Shown: positions 1 to 8,988, counted from the stretch's first letter. The stretch: DNA of 64,000 nt from Chitinophagaceae bacterium (GCA_027489035.1 JAIYAN010000001.1:145199-209198), one strand, 5' to 3'. Numbers and translations are program-made. Notes: generated by a model from the sequence alone, not told the origin.

Positions 1-499
1 GAACATCATCGTCATTTAGGTGAATTGCTTCTTTACAATAGGCTATGCCTTTTATTTTTCCGTGTGTTGGATTAACCAACATGGCATTAAACGACGAGTA
101 ATAAGTTTCTATCCCATCTTTTTCATCCAAGTATGTTTCAAATGGATACTTCCCTCCTTCTGTTTTTTGATCTAAAGGTTTTAAACCAGTATGCTCATTT
201 TCTAGGAATAAAATAATCTCAGATATTTTTACAACTTTTGTTTTATCTTTTGATTGTTGATCGAGTTTGAAACTCATTTCAACATCACTTTTTTCATTGG
301 AATTTATGTAAGGATTTTCTAAAAGTAATTTTTCATCAGGGAACTCAGATTCCTCAATCAATTCAACCTGATCCATCCTGTATCTGGGTTCGAGTTTAAA
401 TCTGGATTGCTTATAGTTTGTTACACCAAGCTTTTTTTGATCTTGTGTAATAAACTGACACCTAAGAAACCCTTTGTAATATTTATATTTTATTTTCAA
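1..499 (-). CDS. Hypothetical protein, C-terminus outside window
   Basis: Reading the minus strand from base 499 gives an uninterrupted frame of about 166 codons that runs off the left edge. The ORF track misses it because its stop lies outside the window. There is no ATG near the front. The only usual start is a TTG at 499, two bases after the stop of the upstream gene, so start choice is uncertain. The protein opens with KIKYKYYKGF and is hydrophilic, with no signal peptide or membrane segment visible. The phrase NAMLVNPTHGKIKGIAYCK suggests a compact globular domain, but I do not recognise a family. It is the last visible member of the 6143-to-1 operon. Function unknown. Confidence 0.6.
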   Translation of the reverse strand, partial: MKIKYKYYKGFLRCQFITQDQKKLGVTNYKQSRFKLEPRYRMDQVELIEESEFPDEKLLLENPYINSNEKSDVEMSFKLDQQSKDKTKVVKISEIILFLENEHTGLKPLDQKTEGGKYPFETYLDEKDGIETYYSSFNAMLVNPTHGKIKGIAYCKEAIHLNDDDV

Positions 500-501
500 T
501 T

Positions 502-1716
502 TTAAATTAAAGGTTTAGTAATTGATGTTGTTAATTCATCCTTATCTAATTCATTACGCAATTTGAAATGCTGACTCTTCTGTGTACAGTATGGCGGATT
601 TTCCCAAATAATGGTTTCATGTCCTATTGGTGGCGTATATTGAAAGTTATCCTGAAGAAATCTTAAAATTTGTTTTTGGTTGTCAACATATTTTTCTTCA
701 ATTCGTTGTTTATAATATTTGGTTGAAAGATCAGCATAAACAAATTTCTTATTGGTTTTTAATCTAAATAAAATAAGATGCGGGTTAATTAAAAGCAAGG
801 CTATTAAAATAAAAGCCATAATAAAAAACGGAAATTTTGTGACCGCTTTGAATGAGTGCACAATAAAATAACGATTAGAAATATCTTCCCTAAATGCCAT
901 TAATTTTGATTCGAAATCTTGATTATGTTTATTAATAACATCAGATAATTGTTGATTTAACTTATTTAGTTGAGCTGATTTATCTTTTAATAGTCCATTC
1001 TGTTGATTAATTTCATTTTCTGTGTTTTTTATTGTTGCTTTTAAATAGGCTGTTTCCATCTCTAGAGATTCCTGGTCATCTTGGATAAATTGATTAATAT
1101 AAGCATCTCGTTTTAGTTCATTAGTCTCCTTTATTTTGTTAAAATGCAATAAACAAACCAATGGAAAAAGAACCAATAATCCAATAATAGTGAGGATAGA
1201 AAATCTAATTATCCCCGTCAGAATTGGAATTGGGGAATCATACTTTAAAAATTTAATTTTAGTGAAAGAAGTGAGAAACCGCTTCGATTTTTGATTGATG
1301 TTATTAATTTTATTTGCAAAGTTATTTTGAACTAATAGCTCATTTGAAGATGTAGTGCCGTTTCCTTCAGGCAAATTATTTTCTACTATTTCTACCTTTT
1401 CAATTTTTTCTACTTTTTCTACTTTTTTTTCTGGCTTTATTTTTTCTAAGTCAAAAATTGACTTCCTTAAAATCACCAATGAAAATCGAAGAATACTACC
1501 TATCACAAAAGCTAAAACTAATCCGAATGGAATTGAGATAAAAATAGATGATGTAATTAAATACAGAAGGGTAATCCCTGAAGTAATCGCCAGGATCATA
1601 AAAAATACAAAAAATAAAAATGCCCAGATATACATCTTCTGTTCACCCTTGGGCGTTTCTTCCCAAAGCTGTTTTTCCAAACCAAACATCGAAATAGTTA
1701 AAGAATTTAAAAGCAT
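502..1716 (-). CDS. Four-TM coiled-coil membrane protein, DUF4407-like topology
   Basis: Roughly 404 residues. Two hydrophobic segments lie near residues 30-85, a third near 172-195 and a fourth near 300-320, with a long coiled coil (about 205-285, rich in Asn, Gln, Lys) between the third and fourth. This is the same layout as the DUF4407 protein encoded just upstream, so I read it as a diverged paralogue or partner, although the DUF4407 signature residues are not clear. The ORF track starts at a TTG at 1722. I prefer the ATG at 1716, and a second ATG at 1689 is also possible. It follows the upstream stop almost directly, so it is probably cotranscribed and coupled. The likely place is the inner membrane with the coiled coil on one side. 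Function unknown. Confidence 0.75.
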   Translation of the reverse strand: MLLNSLTISMFGLEKQLWEETPKGEQKMYIWAFLFFVFFMILAITSGITLLYLITSSIFISIPFGLVLAFVIGSILRFSLVILRKSIFDLEKIKPEKKVEKVEKIEKVEIVENNLPEGNGTTSSNELLVQNNFANKINNINQKSKRFLTSFTKIKFLKYDSPIPILTGIIRFSILTIIGLLVLFPLVCLLHFNKIKETNELKRDAYINQFIQDDQESLEMETAYLKATIKNTENEINQQNGLLKDKSAQLNKLNQQLSDVINKHNQDFESKLMAFREDISNRYFIVHSFKAVTKFPFFIMAFILIALLLINPHLILFRLKTNKKFVYADLSTKYYKQRIEEKYVDNQKQILRFLQDNFQYTPPIGHETIIWENPPYCTQKSQHFKLRNELDKDELTTSITKPLI

Positions 1717-1722
1717 AGTCAA

Positions 1723-3012
1723 TTAAGCATTGTTTGTTTCCATACTTTCGTTGCCCTCTGTGAAAAACTTATTGGGATCTTCACTGATTTGTTTACGTTT
1801 TTTATTTTCCCAATGCTCAATAATTTCTTTGTTTATTTTATCAGTAGAATTTACTTTATTTACTTTTTCATATTTCGCACTCTCTACATCTAAGTATCTC
1901 CATTTCTCCATGTGAATGGCTCCATTTTTACTTTCATAAATGAAGTCTTCTCTAAAAATTCCATTTTCTACTTCTTTACGTTTGTTGTAATTTTCTACCA
2001 AGAAATCATAAACACCTTTAGTCATCATCATTTTAAAGAAGATTGGCCCCATTTCTATACAAAGAAAAACAAGTAAAATTACCCAAGGTACAATGCCACC
2101 TATTTCATGACTGATTTGTATCCTTTTCAATAATCCATCATAACCATGGGATTTTTTTTCATTTTCAATATAGGATTTCCTTAAATCGTCTGATAGTTTG
2201 TTGAGTTGATCATTGTCAAAATTCAACTGCTTTTGAACTGCCTCTACCTCAGAACGTTTTAGTTCTATAAACTTTGCTTTTTCAGCCCTTTTGTTATCAA
2301 TATCTGCTTGCATTTTTTTGGCAACTGGTCCAAATCCATAAGCACGCTTGTCTTGCATTTCTGCTTGCTGTACTTTCACCAAATCATCAATTTGTTGGTC
2401 AAAACTGGCTAACTCTTTTTCGTATTGAAGTTTCTTATTTTCATATTCAGCCTTTTCTGTTTCTAATCCCAGTCGCTTTTGTTTAAATAAAGAATCCGTT
2501 TCTTTATTTAAATCCTGTGTGTACTTTTTTTGAAATGAACTCAATTCGGAATTTATTTCTGATTCTAAAATTTTTATCTCCAGCGGTGAAGAGATAGCGA
2601 AACCCAAAATAAGTGCAATGATGATTCTAGGTAAAGCTTGAACAAATTCTTTACCCGTAATTGCATCTGTTCCATCCCCCTTACCGGTACTTGAAATAAT
2701 GAACCTATCTAAATTAAAAATAATCAGCCCCCAAACAATTGCAAAGGCAATTGTTGCGACTAATAATTCAATTGAAGATGTTAAAGAAGCATCATTTGCA
2801 TCACCTTTTGGTCCAAAAATTGTTGAAAATGCATAGCCTCCTGAAACGGCTGCTAAAAATCCAGTACATAATACAATACCTCCAATACCAGCATATTTTA
2901 CCCTGTCTTGCATTGGCGACATATTCATAAAATAAGGATCTGCCCCGGCACACCACCATAGAAAACGAGTGAACTTACGAGGTTTATCAACATTGTAATC
3001 TTTTGTTTGCAT
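1723..3012 (-). CDS. DUF4407 domain-containing membrane protein
   Basis: 429 residues. The N-terminal FLWWCAGADP motif, a glycine-rich TM (about 41-65), the WGLIIFNLDRFIISS segment ending TM2 (about 95-118) and a third TM near 128-150 are characteristic of the DUF4407 family. A long coiled coil (about 155-290) follows and then a fourth TM near 305-330. The C-terminal 100 residues are charged and cytosolic-looking. ATG start at 3012, ten bases after the upstream gene. No biochemical role is established for DUF4407 to my knowledge. The topology, with a coiled-coil hairpin between membrane segments, suggests an envelope-spanning or scaffold role. The adjacent gene shares the layout, so the two may form a hetero-oligomer (inference). 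Confidence 0.85.
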   Translation of the reverse strand: MQTKDYNVDKPRKFTRFLWWCAGADPYFMNMSPMQDRVKYAGIGGIVLCTGFLAAVSGGYAFSTIFGPKGDANDASLTSSIELLVATIAFAIVWGLIIFNLDRFIISSTGKGDGTDAITGKEFVQALPRIIIALILGFAISSPLEIKILESEINSELSSFQKKYTQDLNKETDSLFKQKRLGLETEKAEYENKKLQYEKELASFDQQIDDLVKVQQAEMQDKRAYGFGPVAKKMQADIDNKRAEKAKFIELKRSEVEAVQKQLNFDNDQLNKLSDDLRKSYIENEKKSHGYDGLLKRIQISHEIGGIVPWVILLVFLCIEMGPIFFKMMMTKGVYDFLVENYNKRKEVENGIFREDFIYESKNGAIHMEKWRYLDVESAKYEKVNKVNSTDKINKEIIEHWENKKRKQISEDPNKFFTEGNESMETNNA

Positions 3013-3022
3013 ATGTTATTGT

Positions 3023-3643
3023 TTAATTATTTTTTGAATCGGAAATTAATTTGTCGAGTTCTGTATGATCGTTGATTATTAATGTTTTTTTGTCAAGCTG
3101 CAAATTTATGTCTTTACTTTTATTAAAAGAGGGTAAGCTAAACTTGGGAAGCTTATAATGAATGTCTATTTTAGCAACCTCTGGCTTTCTGATTGGGTTA
3201 ACTTCTATTTCAGGAGGTTTGCTGTTGATGAAATTAATTTTTAACCTAAATCGAAAAACTTTGATCCCCCGACCCAAGGCGATGATTTTCAAATTGGGAT
3301 TATAGGAATTGGTTAGATTTTCAAATTTACCTTTGGACTTTTTAAAGTATATTTTTTTATAAACCTTTAATAATTGTAAAAACCAATAAATGGGATTAAC
3401 TAAATTTATAAAAGGTGAAATAATCTTTTGATAAATCGTATTAAAAACCCCTGTCTTTTTTTGAGGATAGTTGATTTTTTCAACTTTATCGCCATTATCA
3501 TATATAAAAATCAAAGCAAAGCAATTACTTACGTCATAATCAATTCTAAAATATTGACCATGAATCAAGTATGCTATTTCTGAATTATTTAATGAAAATG
3601 AGGCTTTCACTACTTCTTTTTTTTTAATATACGTTACTACCAA
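3023..3643 (-). CDS. Hypothetical protein with beta-rich C-terminus
   Basis: About 206 residues, no family recognised. The first 90 residues look like a small beta domain (GQYFRIDYDVSN, FALIFIYDNGDKV). A more hydrophobic stretch (INLVNPIYWFLQLLKVYKKI, about 95-115) could be a membrane contact. The rest is basic and beta-rich. There is no ATG in frame: the track uses TTG at 3643, and the open frame extends slightly upstream as a hydrophobic run (KFIPLFLVV), overlapping the end of the yidD-like gene. The true start, perhaps ATT or ATA, or a lost base, is therefore uncertain. It belongs to the 6143-to-1 operon. Confidence 0.6.
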   Translation of the reverse strand: MVVTYIKKKEVVKASFSLNNSEIAYLIHGQYFRIDYDVSNCFALIFIYDNGDKVEKINYPQKKTGVFNTIYQKIISPFINLVNPIYWFLQLLKVYKKIYFKKSKGKFENLTNSYNPNLKIIALGRGIKVFRFRLKINFINSKPPEIEVNPIRKPEVAKIDIHYKLPKFSLPSFNKSKDINLQLDKKTLIINDHTELDKLISDSKNN

Positions 3644-3659
3644 AAATAATGGAATAAAT

Positions 3660-3947
3660 TTATTTATTTTGTTTTAATTCAAAAGAAATTTCATCATTTC
3701 TCAAAATTGTTCCATCCACTAAATATAACTCGGTTGTACCATCTTCAGTATTATGTACAATATTGTAACCAGGACGGCATTTTTTATATCTAGAATAAAA
3801 AGCTTTTAAACCAACCAAAAATCCTTTTTCCTTTGTTACTCTGTAAACATACCTTGAACAGCTTTCCGCAAAAAGACATGAGTTACGATTGGATTCAGGG
3901 ATGATTTTCCAATACAGTTTGATTATGGTTAAGAAAATGAATTTCAT
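3660..3947 (-). CDS. yidD: YidD family membrane protein insertion efficiency factor
   Basis: 95 residues. The core LYWKIIPESNRNSCLFAESCSRY, the GFLVGLKAFYSRYKKCRPGYN stretch and the cysteine pattern match the YidD family (formerly DUF37, haemolytic domain). YidD proteins are short, amphipathic, inner-membrane-associated helpers of YidC-dependent insertion. Two things are odd. The chromosomal yidD normally lies with rnpA/yidC, whereas this copy sits among unknown membrane proteins. It also has a longer C-terminal tail (NTEDGTTELYLVDGT) than usual. It may be a specialised paralogue serving the neighbouring membrane proteins. ATG start at 3947. Confidence 0.82.
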   Translation of the reverse strand: MKFIFLTIIKLYWKIIPESNRNSCLFAESCSRYVYRVTKEKGFLVGLKAFYSRYKKCRPGYNIVHNTEDGTTELYLVDGTILRNDEISFELKQNK

Positions 3948-4013
3948 ACTTATTAAAATAGTGACAATAAAAAAACGCTTAAATAAATTGAATATTCAAC
4001 ATTGATGATTTAT

Positions 4014-4781
4014 TTATAATTCATTTCGAGACTTATAATCATCTTGATCCAATTCTACTTTAAAAGTACATTTACAATTTTCACAAACGGCATCAAAATA
4101 ATAATTATGAATTTTTCTAAATTCAGAGTTGTAACGCTCGTCTAAAGAACCATCTTTAGTATATCTTCCATTACTTAAATATTCTGTTTCATCATGACCA
4201 TGATTTATTTCTGTTTTTTTAACATCTGTAACTGTTTTACAATCTGGGCATAGATATAAGTATTTGAATCCGTATTTTATTTGCTTAATTAAATCTTGCC
4301 TACCTGCGCTTATCAAATTTCTTTCCAAATCATTGCTATTAAGACCATATTTAAAATCATCTATTTTTTTAAAATACTGATAATAAGGTGAGTCATAAGA
4401 ATAATTTAAACCGCCTTGCTTTTTTATTCTTTCTAAAATACCTTCTGCAAATTTAATTGCTTGTTTTTGTAATTTTTCAGCTTCTTCTCTTTCTTGTAAT
4501 TCAATAGCTTCTTTTAGTCTTTGTAAATCTTCAGCTTCTTTCTTTTGTATTTTAATAGCTTCTCTCTTGCGTAATTCAATAGCTTCTTTTTGTCTTTGTA
4601 TTTCTATCGATGCTCTCTTTTGTAATTCAATAGCTTCTTTTTGTCTTTGTATTTCTATTGACGCTTTCCTTACTTCGGCTTGCTTATGCAGTTCAATAGA
4701 TTCCTTTATATTCTGTTGTTTTAAAAAATATCTATGTATAATATAGAATATAATACCAGCGATAAATAAAATTTTCGTCAT
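4014..4781 (-). CDS. Membrane-anchored coiled-coil protein with C-terminal zinc-ribbon-like domain
   Basis: 255 residues. A single N-terminal TM (about 3-22) is followed by an uninterrupted highly charged helix (about 25-115) built from imperfect repeats of the type EIQRQKEAIELQKRA. The C-terminal domain carries CPDC (about 178-181) and CENC (about 235-238) pairs separated by a His-containing loop, which fits a treble-clef or zinc-ribbon metal site. Topology is thus a tail anchored in the membrane by its N-terminus, with a long rod and a terminal zinc domain. It is in the same operon as the DUF4407 and YidD-like genes. No established family name; function unknown. Confidence 0.75.
   Translation of the reverse strand: MTKILFIAGIIFYIIHRYFLKQQNIKESIELHKQAEVRKASIEIQRQKEAIELQKRASIEIQRQKEAIELRKREAIKIQKKEAEDLQRLKEAIELQEREEAEKLQKQAIKFAEGILERIKKQGGLNYSYDSPYYQYFKKIDDFKYGLNSNDLERNLISAGRQDLIKQIKYGFKYLYLCPDCKTVTDVKKTEINHGHDETEYLSNGRYTKDGSLDERYNSEFRKIHNYYFDAVCENCKCTFKVELDQDDYKSRNEL
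4444..4690 (-). repeat. Intragenic tandem repeats encoding coiled-coil rod
   Basis: Imperfect repeats of about 42-48 bases around TTTTGTAATTCAATAGCTTC / TTTGTCTTTGTATTTCTAT occur five to six times. Two copies near 4575-4665 are almost identical. They encode the charged heptad region of the anchored coiled-coil protein and are a probable site of length variation. Confidence 0.75.
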
Positions 4782-4809
4782 AAATAATTTATTGTTTTTT
4801 TTAGAAAAA

Positions 4810-5454
4810 TCATTTCTCTTTTAACTCTAAATATTGAAATTCCACCCATCCAGAAATGATATCATAATTGGATGTTATGAACATTTTCGTGTAAGCCATC
4901 CCATTGGATATTTTAGAAACTTGAATCTCTTGCATGGCCGCTATCTTAGTCTTGAATTTTTTCTTGCGTAGTTTATCTTTATAGATAATAATACCATTTA
5001 TCGCAGAACTTTTTACGAGATAATCCCCTTTTTCTTTATCAGGAAACATGTCATCATAATATGTCACTTCATCCATTTTTACCCAACCACCAATGTTGCT
5101 ATATTGACCATATAAAAGTTCTGAGTAACCCATTCCGTTTTCAATTTTCTTTATATCCAACTCAGACATGCTTGAAAGCTTGCTTGGATATTTCCTTTTT
5201 TTGAAAACATCTCTGTACACGAAAATTCCTTCAACTAATGTATCATTTACAAAATAATGTCCAAGCGTTGTTTTTGGAGTCGACTTGTTTGAATCTAATT
5301 GAGACTTTAACTCAGATTCTTTGGTTGTTAATCCATTCTTTTCTATTTGATTTTTGGAAACAGAATTGCCTGATTTAGATAACCAATTTTTTAAACCCAG
5401 AAAGATTGCTGCAGCAATACATATATAAAACAGATACTTAAAGAAAGATGCCAT
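4810..5454 (-). CDS. Anchored protein with duplicated SH3-like domain
   Basis: 214 residues. One N-terminal TM (about 7-24) and a Ser/Lys-rich linker are followed by two copies of a domain of about 65-70 residues (about 68-135 and 142-212). Both copies share G.YFV/YLV, a GI-YRD/YKD strand, K(K/R)KY/F, an ISNGM/IENGM turn and a closing GGWV/SGWV strand. The beta-rich pattern ending in G-W-V is like bacterial SH3 domains, but this is a guess from pattern only. The protein probably faces the periplasm. Same operon as the DUF4407/YidD-like genes. ATG at 5454. Function unknown. Confidence 0.7.
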   Translation of the reverse strand: MASFFKYLFYICIAAAIFLGLKNWLSKSGNSVSKNQIEKNGLTTKESELKSQLDSNKSTPKTTLGHYFVNDTLVEGIFVYRDVFKKRKYPSKLSSMSELDIKKIENGMGYSELLYGQYSNIGGWVKMDEVTYYDDMFPDKEKGDYLVKSSAINGIIIYKDKLRKKKFKTKIAAMQEIQVSKISNGMAYTKMFITSNYDIISGWVEFQYLELKEK

Positions 5455-5477
5455 TGAAGTTTATTTAAATTTTAAAA

Positions 5478-6143
5478 TCAATAATAATGTTTGAATGTCA
5501 AATAAATTATCCAAATAACAGTTAAAATGGAAAAGAAAAAACCATATTCCTTCAAACCCAAATCTTCTTCAATAGAGTCTTTAACCTTTATCTTTTCTCC
5601 ATATATTTTTTTGCAATGTTTTTGAATATGCATACTATAATCAACAAAATTATTTTCCTTAAAATTAAAGAAGAAATTATTGTTGTCACCATATTTAATT
5701 TCCATAATTCTATATTTTCTTTTTTTTGTTCTATACCAAACCTCATCCTCTTCTACTTCATCAAAATCAATTTGTATGGGAACAATTTCAAATTTCTCTC
5801 CATTAGGATTAGTAATCGTCATGATTTGATCGGTTATAATAATCTGTGTTTTTATATTTTTTAAAATATGAAATACACCTTTTACTGAAGCAAAAATAAA
5901 TGGCAAAAAAACAATAAGTAAATACAGTTTATTTTTATAAATAGAAAAATAAAAAATCGTTCCATTTAAAAAAATGAGGATCAATACGGAGAATACTTCA
6001 TAGATTAAATTTTTATTAAAAACAATAGATCCATCAGCTTTAACTTCTCCATTCATATAATAGGTTCTATGTAAATGATTAAAGAATTTAATAATCACAA
6101 CAATAGAAATCAAAATAAACATCTCGTATAAAAAATCAATCAT
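5478..6143 (-). CDS. Membrane protein with PH-like cytosolic domain
   Basis: 221 residues. An N-terminal TM (about 5-20), two closely spaced TMs (about 50-90), a soluble beta-rich region (about 95-190, with IIITDQIMTITNPNGEKFEI typical of PH-like/YdbT-type folds) and a last TM (about 200-218). I do not recognise a named family. It is the first gene of the minus operon and is divergent from the TerB-like gene, with 138 AT-rich bases between them that should hold both promoters. I could not place a convincing -7/-33 pair for it. Confidence 0.7.
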   Translation of the reverse strand: MIDFLYEMFILISIVVIIKFFNHLHRTYYMNGEVKADGSIVFNKNLIYEVFSVLILIFLNGTIFYFSIYKNKLYLLIVFLPFIFASVKGVFHILKNIKTQIIITDQIMTITNPNGEKFEIVPIQIDFDEVEEDEVWYRTKKRKYRIMEIKYGDNNNFFFNFKENNFVDYSMHIQKHCKKIYGEKIKVKDSIEEDLGLKEYGFFFSILTVIWIIYLTFKHYY

Positions 6144-6281
6144 TTTTTGTTGTTTTAATAAATTTTAAATTATGCTTGATTAAAATAATAATGGGAAATG
6201 ACATTGTATCATTATTTTTTTTTGCCAATATAATAAAATTATTAAATTTACTTATATTTTTAAATTAAAAAACTAATTATT

Positions 6282-6656
6282 ATGGCAATAAGACCTTCAA
6301 ATGTAACAAACCTTCATGCTATCGCTTTCTTGTACATTGCTATGGGAAAAGATGATGGCGAAATTACAGATTCAGAATCAGAATTAATTGTAAAAAGTCT
6401 TTTTGAGTACGATTCAACAAATCCAGAATTTATCAAACAAGCAATCAAAGAATCCACAGATTGGTACTTTAGTTGTGCAGATATCAATGAAAAGGTATTG
6501 ATATTTATGGAAATGGTTGATTCTCTAAGCAGTCTTAATTCAAGTTTTAAACTAGCAATCATAAATGATTTGGAAAGAATTGCAGAGGTAGACGGTGTAA
6601 TTCACGAAAACGAACAAGTTTTTTATAGTTATGTTTTAAACGCTTTTAATAGCTAA
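6282..6656 (+). CDS. TerB-like domain protein
   Basis: 124 residues, all one helical domain. Two acidic helix caps, MGKDDGEITDSESELI (about 22-37) and AEVDGVIHENEQ (about 103-114), are the paired metal-binding-type signatures seen in TerB/DjlA-like co-chaperone domains. Stand-alone TerB-like proteins are associated with membrane-linked stress systems. It is divergent from the DUF4407/YidD-like operon, so a link is possible but not shown. ATG at 6282; a possible promoter is TTTG (about 6219) 18 bases before TAAATTTA. A strong terminator follows. Confidence 0.75.
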   Translation: MAIRPSNVTNLHAIAFLYIAMGKDDGEITDSESELIVKSLFEYDSTNPEFIKQAIKESTDWYFSCADINEKVLIFMEMVDSLSSLNSSFKLAIINDLERIAEVDGVIHENEQVFYSYVLNAFNS

Positions 6657-6688
6657 TAACTAATTTATTAAAGTAATCATTAAAATTT

Positions 6689-6722
6689 AAAAAAGTGGGT
6701 CAAGTAATTGTCCCACTTTTTT
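6689..6722 (+). terminator. Rho-independent terminator after TerB-like gene
   Basis: Perfect 11-bp stem AAAAAAGTGGG / CCCACTTTTTT around a 12-base loop, 33 bases after the stop. The stem ends in a T run on both strands, so it can act in both directions. Confidence 0.9.
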
Positions 6723-7181
6723 CATTTAAATATTTTTATATGCTTGTGAGATTTTTAAATTACAAAATTCAAAAATTGTCACAACTTTAAATGGTTCATT
6801 TTAAAATAAAATGTTCATGCATCTTTTGAATTTGTTCGACTAACATTTTTTAATTTAATTGAACAAAGGCATAACATTTATTTAAACTATCCGTATTACT
6901 ATATTAAACAAAGATTCCAGGCGCCTTCCACCACCATCCAATCATCCTGCCACCCCAAAACTGATAAATCATCATGTATTAAATCCTGATTATCTAGATT
7001 GGTCTATGATGGATATTTTATATAGTATAGACATAGATTATTTTTAAAAATATAAATTAGGTAAAAAATGAAATGTATTTGATTTTGGAGTTATTTATTT
7101 ACTGGGTAAAGCAGATAATACACTTAAAGTTTGCTATTTTTAAAAAAATATTTAGAAATTAATTCCAAAATAATTCTTTTA
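6723..7181. other. Intergenic stretch without recognisable gene
   Basis: About 460 bases between the terminator and the thioesterase ATG. There is no credible ORF, no RNA gene and no clear hairpin. A GC-richer patch (about 6917-6965) stands out from the AT-rich surroundings but shows no structure I can name. A thioesterase promoter should lie near the right end; I could not define it. Confidence 0.6.
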
Positions 7182-7727
7182 ATGAAAACAGTCGCAAGTT
7201 CAGAAACAACATACACAGAATTAATGATTCCGTCATTTTCTAATTTTGGTGGGAAGGTACATGGAGGAATACTCCTATCTATAATGGACAAAGTGGCCTA
7301 TGTGTGCGCAAGTAAGCACAGCGAAAGTTATGTTGTTACCGTTGCTGTTGAAGGAGTAGAATTTGTATCTCCAGTTGAAGTTGGAGAGCTCATTACGGTT
7401 AACGCTTCAGTAAATTATGTTGGGAGAACCACAATGATTGTAGGCATGCGTTTGGAATCATTCAATACAAGGACCAGTGAATCTCGTTATACAAATTCAT
7501 GTTATTTTACAATGGCAGCAAAAAATGATGATGGCACTTTAAAAGAAGTTCCAGGGTTAATCATAAGCAACAAAAAAGAACTTGTTCGATTTTGTGAAGG
7601 CAGAATGATTCGTGAAATGTCGTTAAAAAAGAGAACTGCGCTGAAAAGTGATTTAGATGGAATAAGTGCTGAAAAGATGTTTGACCTTTGTAAAAATGAA
7701 AATTGTAAAATAGACTATAGTATATGA
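7182..7727 (+). CDS. Acyl-CoA thioesterase, hotdog fold (YciA/BFIT type)
   Basis: About 181 residues from the ATG at 7182. The track's TTG start 51 bases upstream adds an untypical basic leader. The central motif GGKVHGGILLSIMDKVAY with the following AVEGVEFVSPVEVGELI strand is the hallmark of 4HBT hotdog acyl-CoA thioesterases, where the invariant His/Asp region forms the active site and GELI packs the second strand. The reaction is hydrolysis of acyl-CoA to free acid and CoA in the cytosol. A C-terminal tail of about 45 residues is longer than in YciA. The gene stands alone and converges on the bestrophin-like gene. Probable housekeeping metabolism. Confidence 0.88.
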   Translation: MKTVASSETTYTELMIPSFSNFGGKVHGGILLSIMDKVAYVCASKHSESYVVTVAVEGVEFVSPVEVGELITVNASVNYVGRTTMIVGMRLESFNTRTSESRYTNSCYFTMAAKNDDGTLKEVPGLIISNKKELVRFCEGRMIREMSLKKRTALKSDLDGISAEKMFDLCKNENCKIDYSI

Positions 7728-7786
7728 ATTTAAGTGGCAACATTATTTAATTTCATTTCTAAATCTTTGTTTACTTGTTGCTTATT

Positions 7787-8572
7787 CTACTTAATTACAG
7801 ACAGCTCCTGTTCTACGTTGATAATAATATCATCCTCGCCCATATTGTCAAAAGGGTTTTCAAGATTGTCTTGTATATTTTTCAAACTAATTAGAATAAA
7901 ACTATACAAGATAGGCATAACAAATGCCAAGCCACTGCTATATTCTTTTGATATAGCAGCAAAATATGGTGCATAGAGAATTGGAAACGAATAGATAAAG
8001 ACTCTACTAAAAATTCTAAGTGATTTAGGTGTACGATAAACACAAATGGTTTTTATACTATCAAATGCAATGATGATTTTACTTACATATTGATTCAAAC
8101 GGGAAATTTCTCCACTTTGAACATTCAATTCCCTCAATTTAATTATAAGCTGAGTAAGATTTGCAAAATGAGCATACATCTGTTTTTCATGATTTATCCA
8201 TGAAGCTCTATCGCACATCATGATTTTAAGCAAACTAAATATTTTCTTGATTTCTTCATAAAATTCAGATGAAATTTGATTGTTGTCATTGTTAACTGGC
8301 CAGAATTTCGATGCATAATAAATTGAAAAAAGATGCCCCCTAAAATCCGACATTCTCTGCAAAGCGAGTTCTCTTCTATTGAATGCAGAACCGATTGAAA
8401 AAACGATTGGAAACACAATTGCCATTCCAATTAAAAGATCAGGAAACTTTGCTGAAATTTTCCATTTAATACACATCCAAGTAAAAAGAACAGACAATGT
8501 TGTAACTACTAGTGTTTGAAAGTTAAAAACATTACTAAACAATATTTTTTTAGAAAAGAATTTTTTAGTCAT
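7787..8572 (-). CDS. Bestrophin-like (RFP-TM) membrane protein
   Basis: 261 residues. Two TMs lie near 20-65 (ending in the FNRRELALQRMSDFRGHL region) and two near 190-235. The C-terminus ENPFDNMGEDDI matches the conserved ENPFG-x-DD(D/N)D end of bestrophin/UPF0187 proteins, and YRTPKSLRIFSRVFIYSFPI is typical of a divergent bacterial branch. Bestrophins form pentameric anion channels; ion selectivity here is unknown. Basic N-terminus, ATG at 8572. It lies 27 bases downstream of a small unknown gene on the same strand and converges with the thioesterase. Confidence 0.75.
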   Translation of the reverse strand: MTKKFFSKKILFSNVFNFQTLVVTTLSVLFTWMCIKWKISAKFPDLLIGMAIVFPIVFSIGSAFNRRELALQRMSDFRGHLFSIYYASKFWPVNNDNNQISSEFYEEIKKIFSLLKIMMCDRASWINHEKQMYAHFANLTQLIIKLRELNVQSGEISRLNQYVSKIIIAFDSIKTICVYRTPKSLRIFSRVFIYSFPILYAPYFAAISKEYSSGLAFVMPILYSFILISLKNIQDNLENPFDNMGEDDIIINVEQELSVIK

Positions 8573-8599
8573 TAAGGATAATTTTATAATTTAAGCAAG

Positions 8600-8920
8600 T
8601 TAAATAAATCTAATCTCTTTTTGATTTAATTGAAAATATGATTGCTGTGATTTTTTATCAAAACATTGCTTTATCCAAGTATAGATTGGAATCATAATCC
8701 ATTTTTCTTTTCCAACAAGTATATCTACCAAATCAGGTTGCATCACATCTATAAAATTCGTACGAATAATGGAATACTCTTCACAATTTGCTTTTTTTTC
8801 GGGAGTAATAAGCAGCCATTGAATATTTTTTTCTTCGTCTTCAATTTCAAAAATGAAAAATGTACTCAAAGCCAAATATGAAAGTATCTTGGGTAAAAGA
8901 TTTACAATTTTATAAAACAC
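8600..8920 (-). CDS. Small hypothetical protein
   Basis: 106 residues from a GTG at 8920. The first 20 residues are hydrophobic (LLPKILSYLALSTFFIF) and could associate with the membrane. The rest has the alternating pattern of a small alpha/beta domain (WLLITPEKK, DLVDILVGKEKWIMI). No family recognised. It lies just upstream of the bestrophin-like gene and may be cotranscribed with it. A 71-codon ORF on the other strand overlaps it but looks like a shadow. Confidence 0.5.
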   Translation of the reverse strand: MFYKIVNLLPKILSYLALSTFFIFEIEDEEKNIQWLLITPEKKANCEEYSIIRTNFIDVMQPDLVDILVGKEKWIMIPIYTWIKQCFDKKSQQSYFQLNQKEIRFI

Positions 8921-8988
8921 TACAGAAAAAATTATATATTAGCTAATTGAGAATTTTGTAAAAAAATCTTCTATTTCATAAATAAAAC

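Noticed and set aside
1355-1726. 123-codon plus-strand ORF
   Set aside because: Low-complexity Ser/Phe/Thr translation opposite the acidic region of the DUF4407-like gene; shadow.
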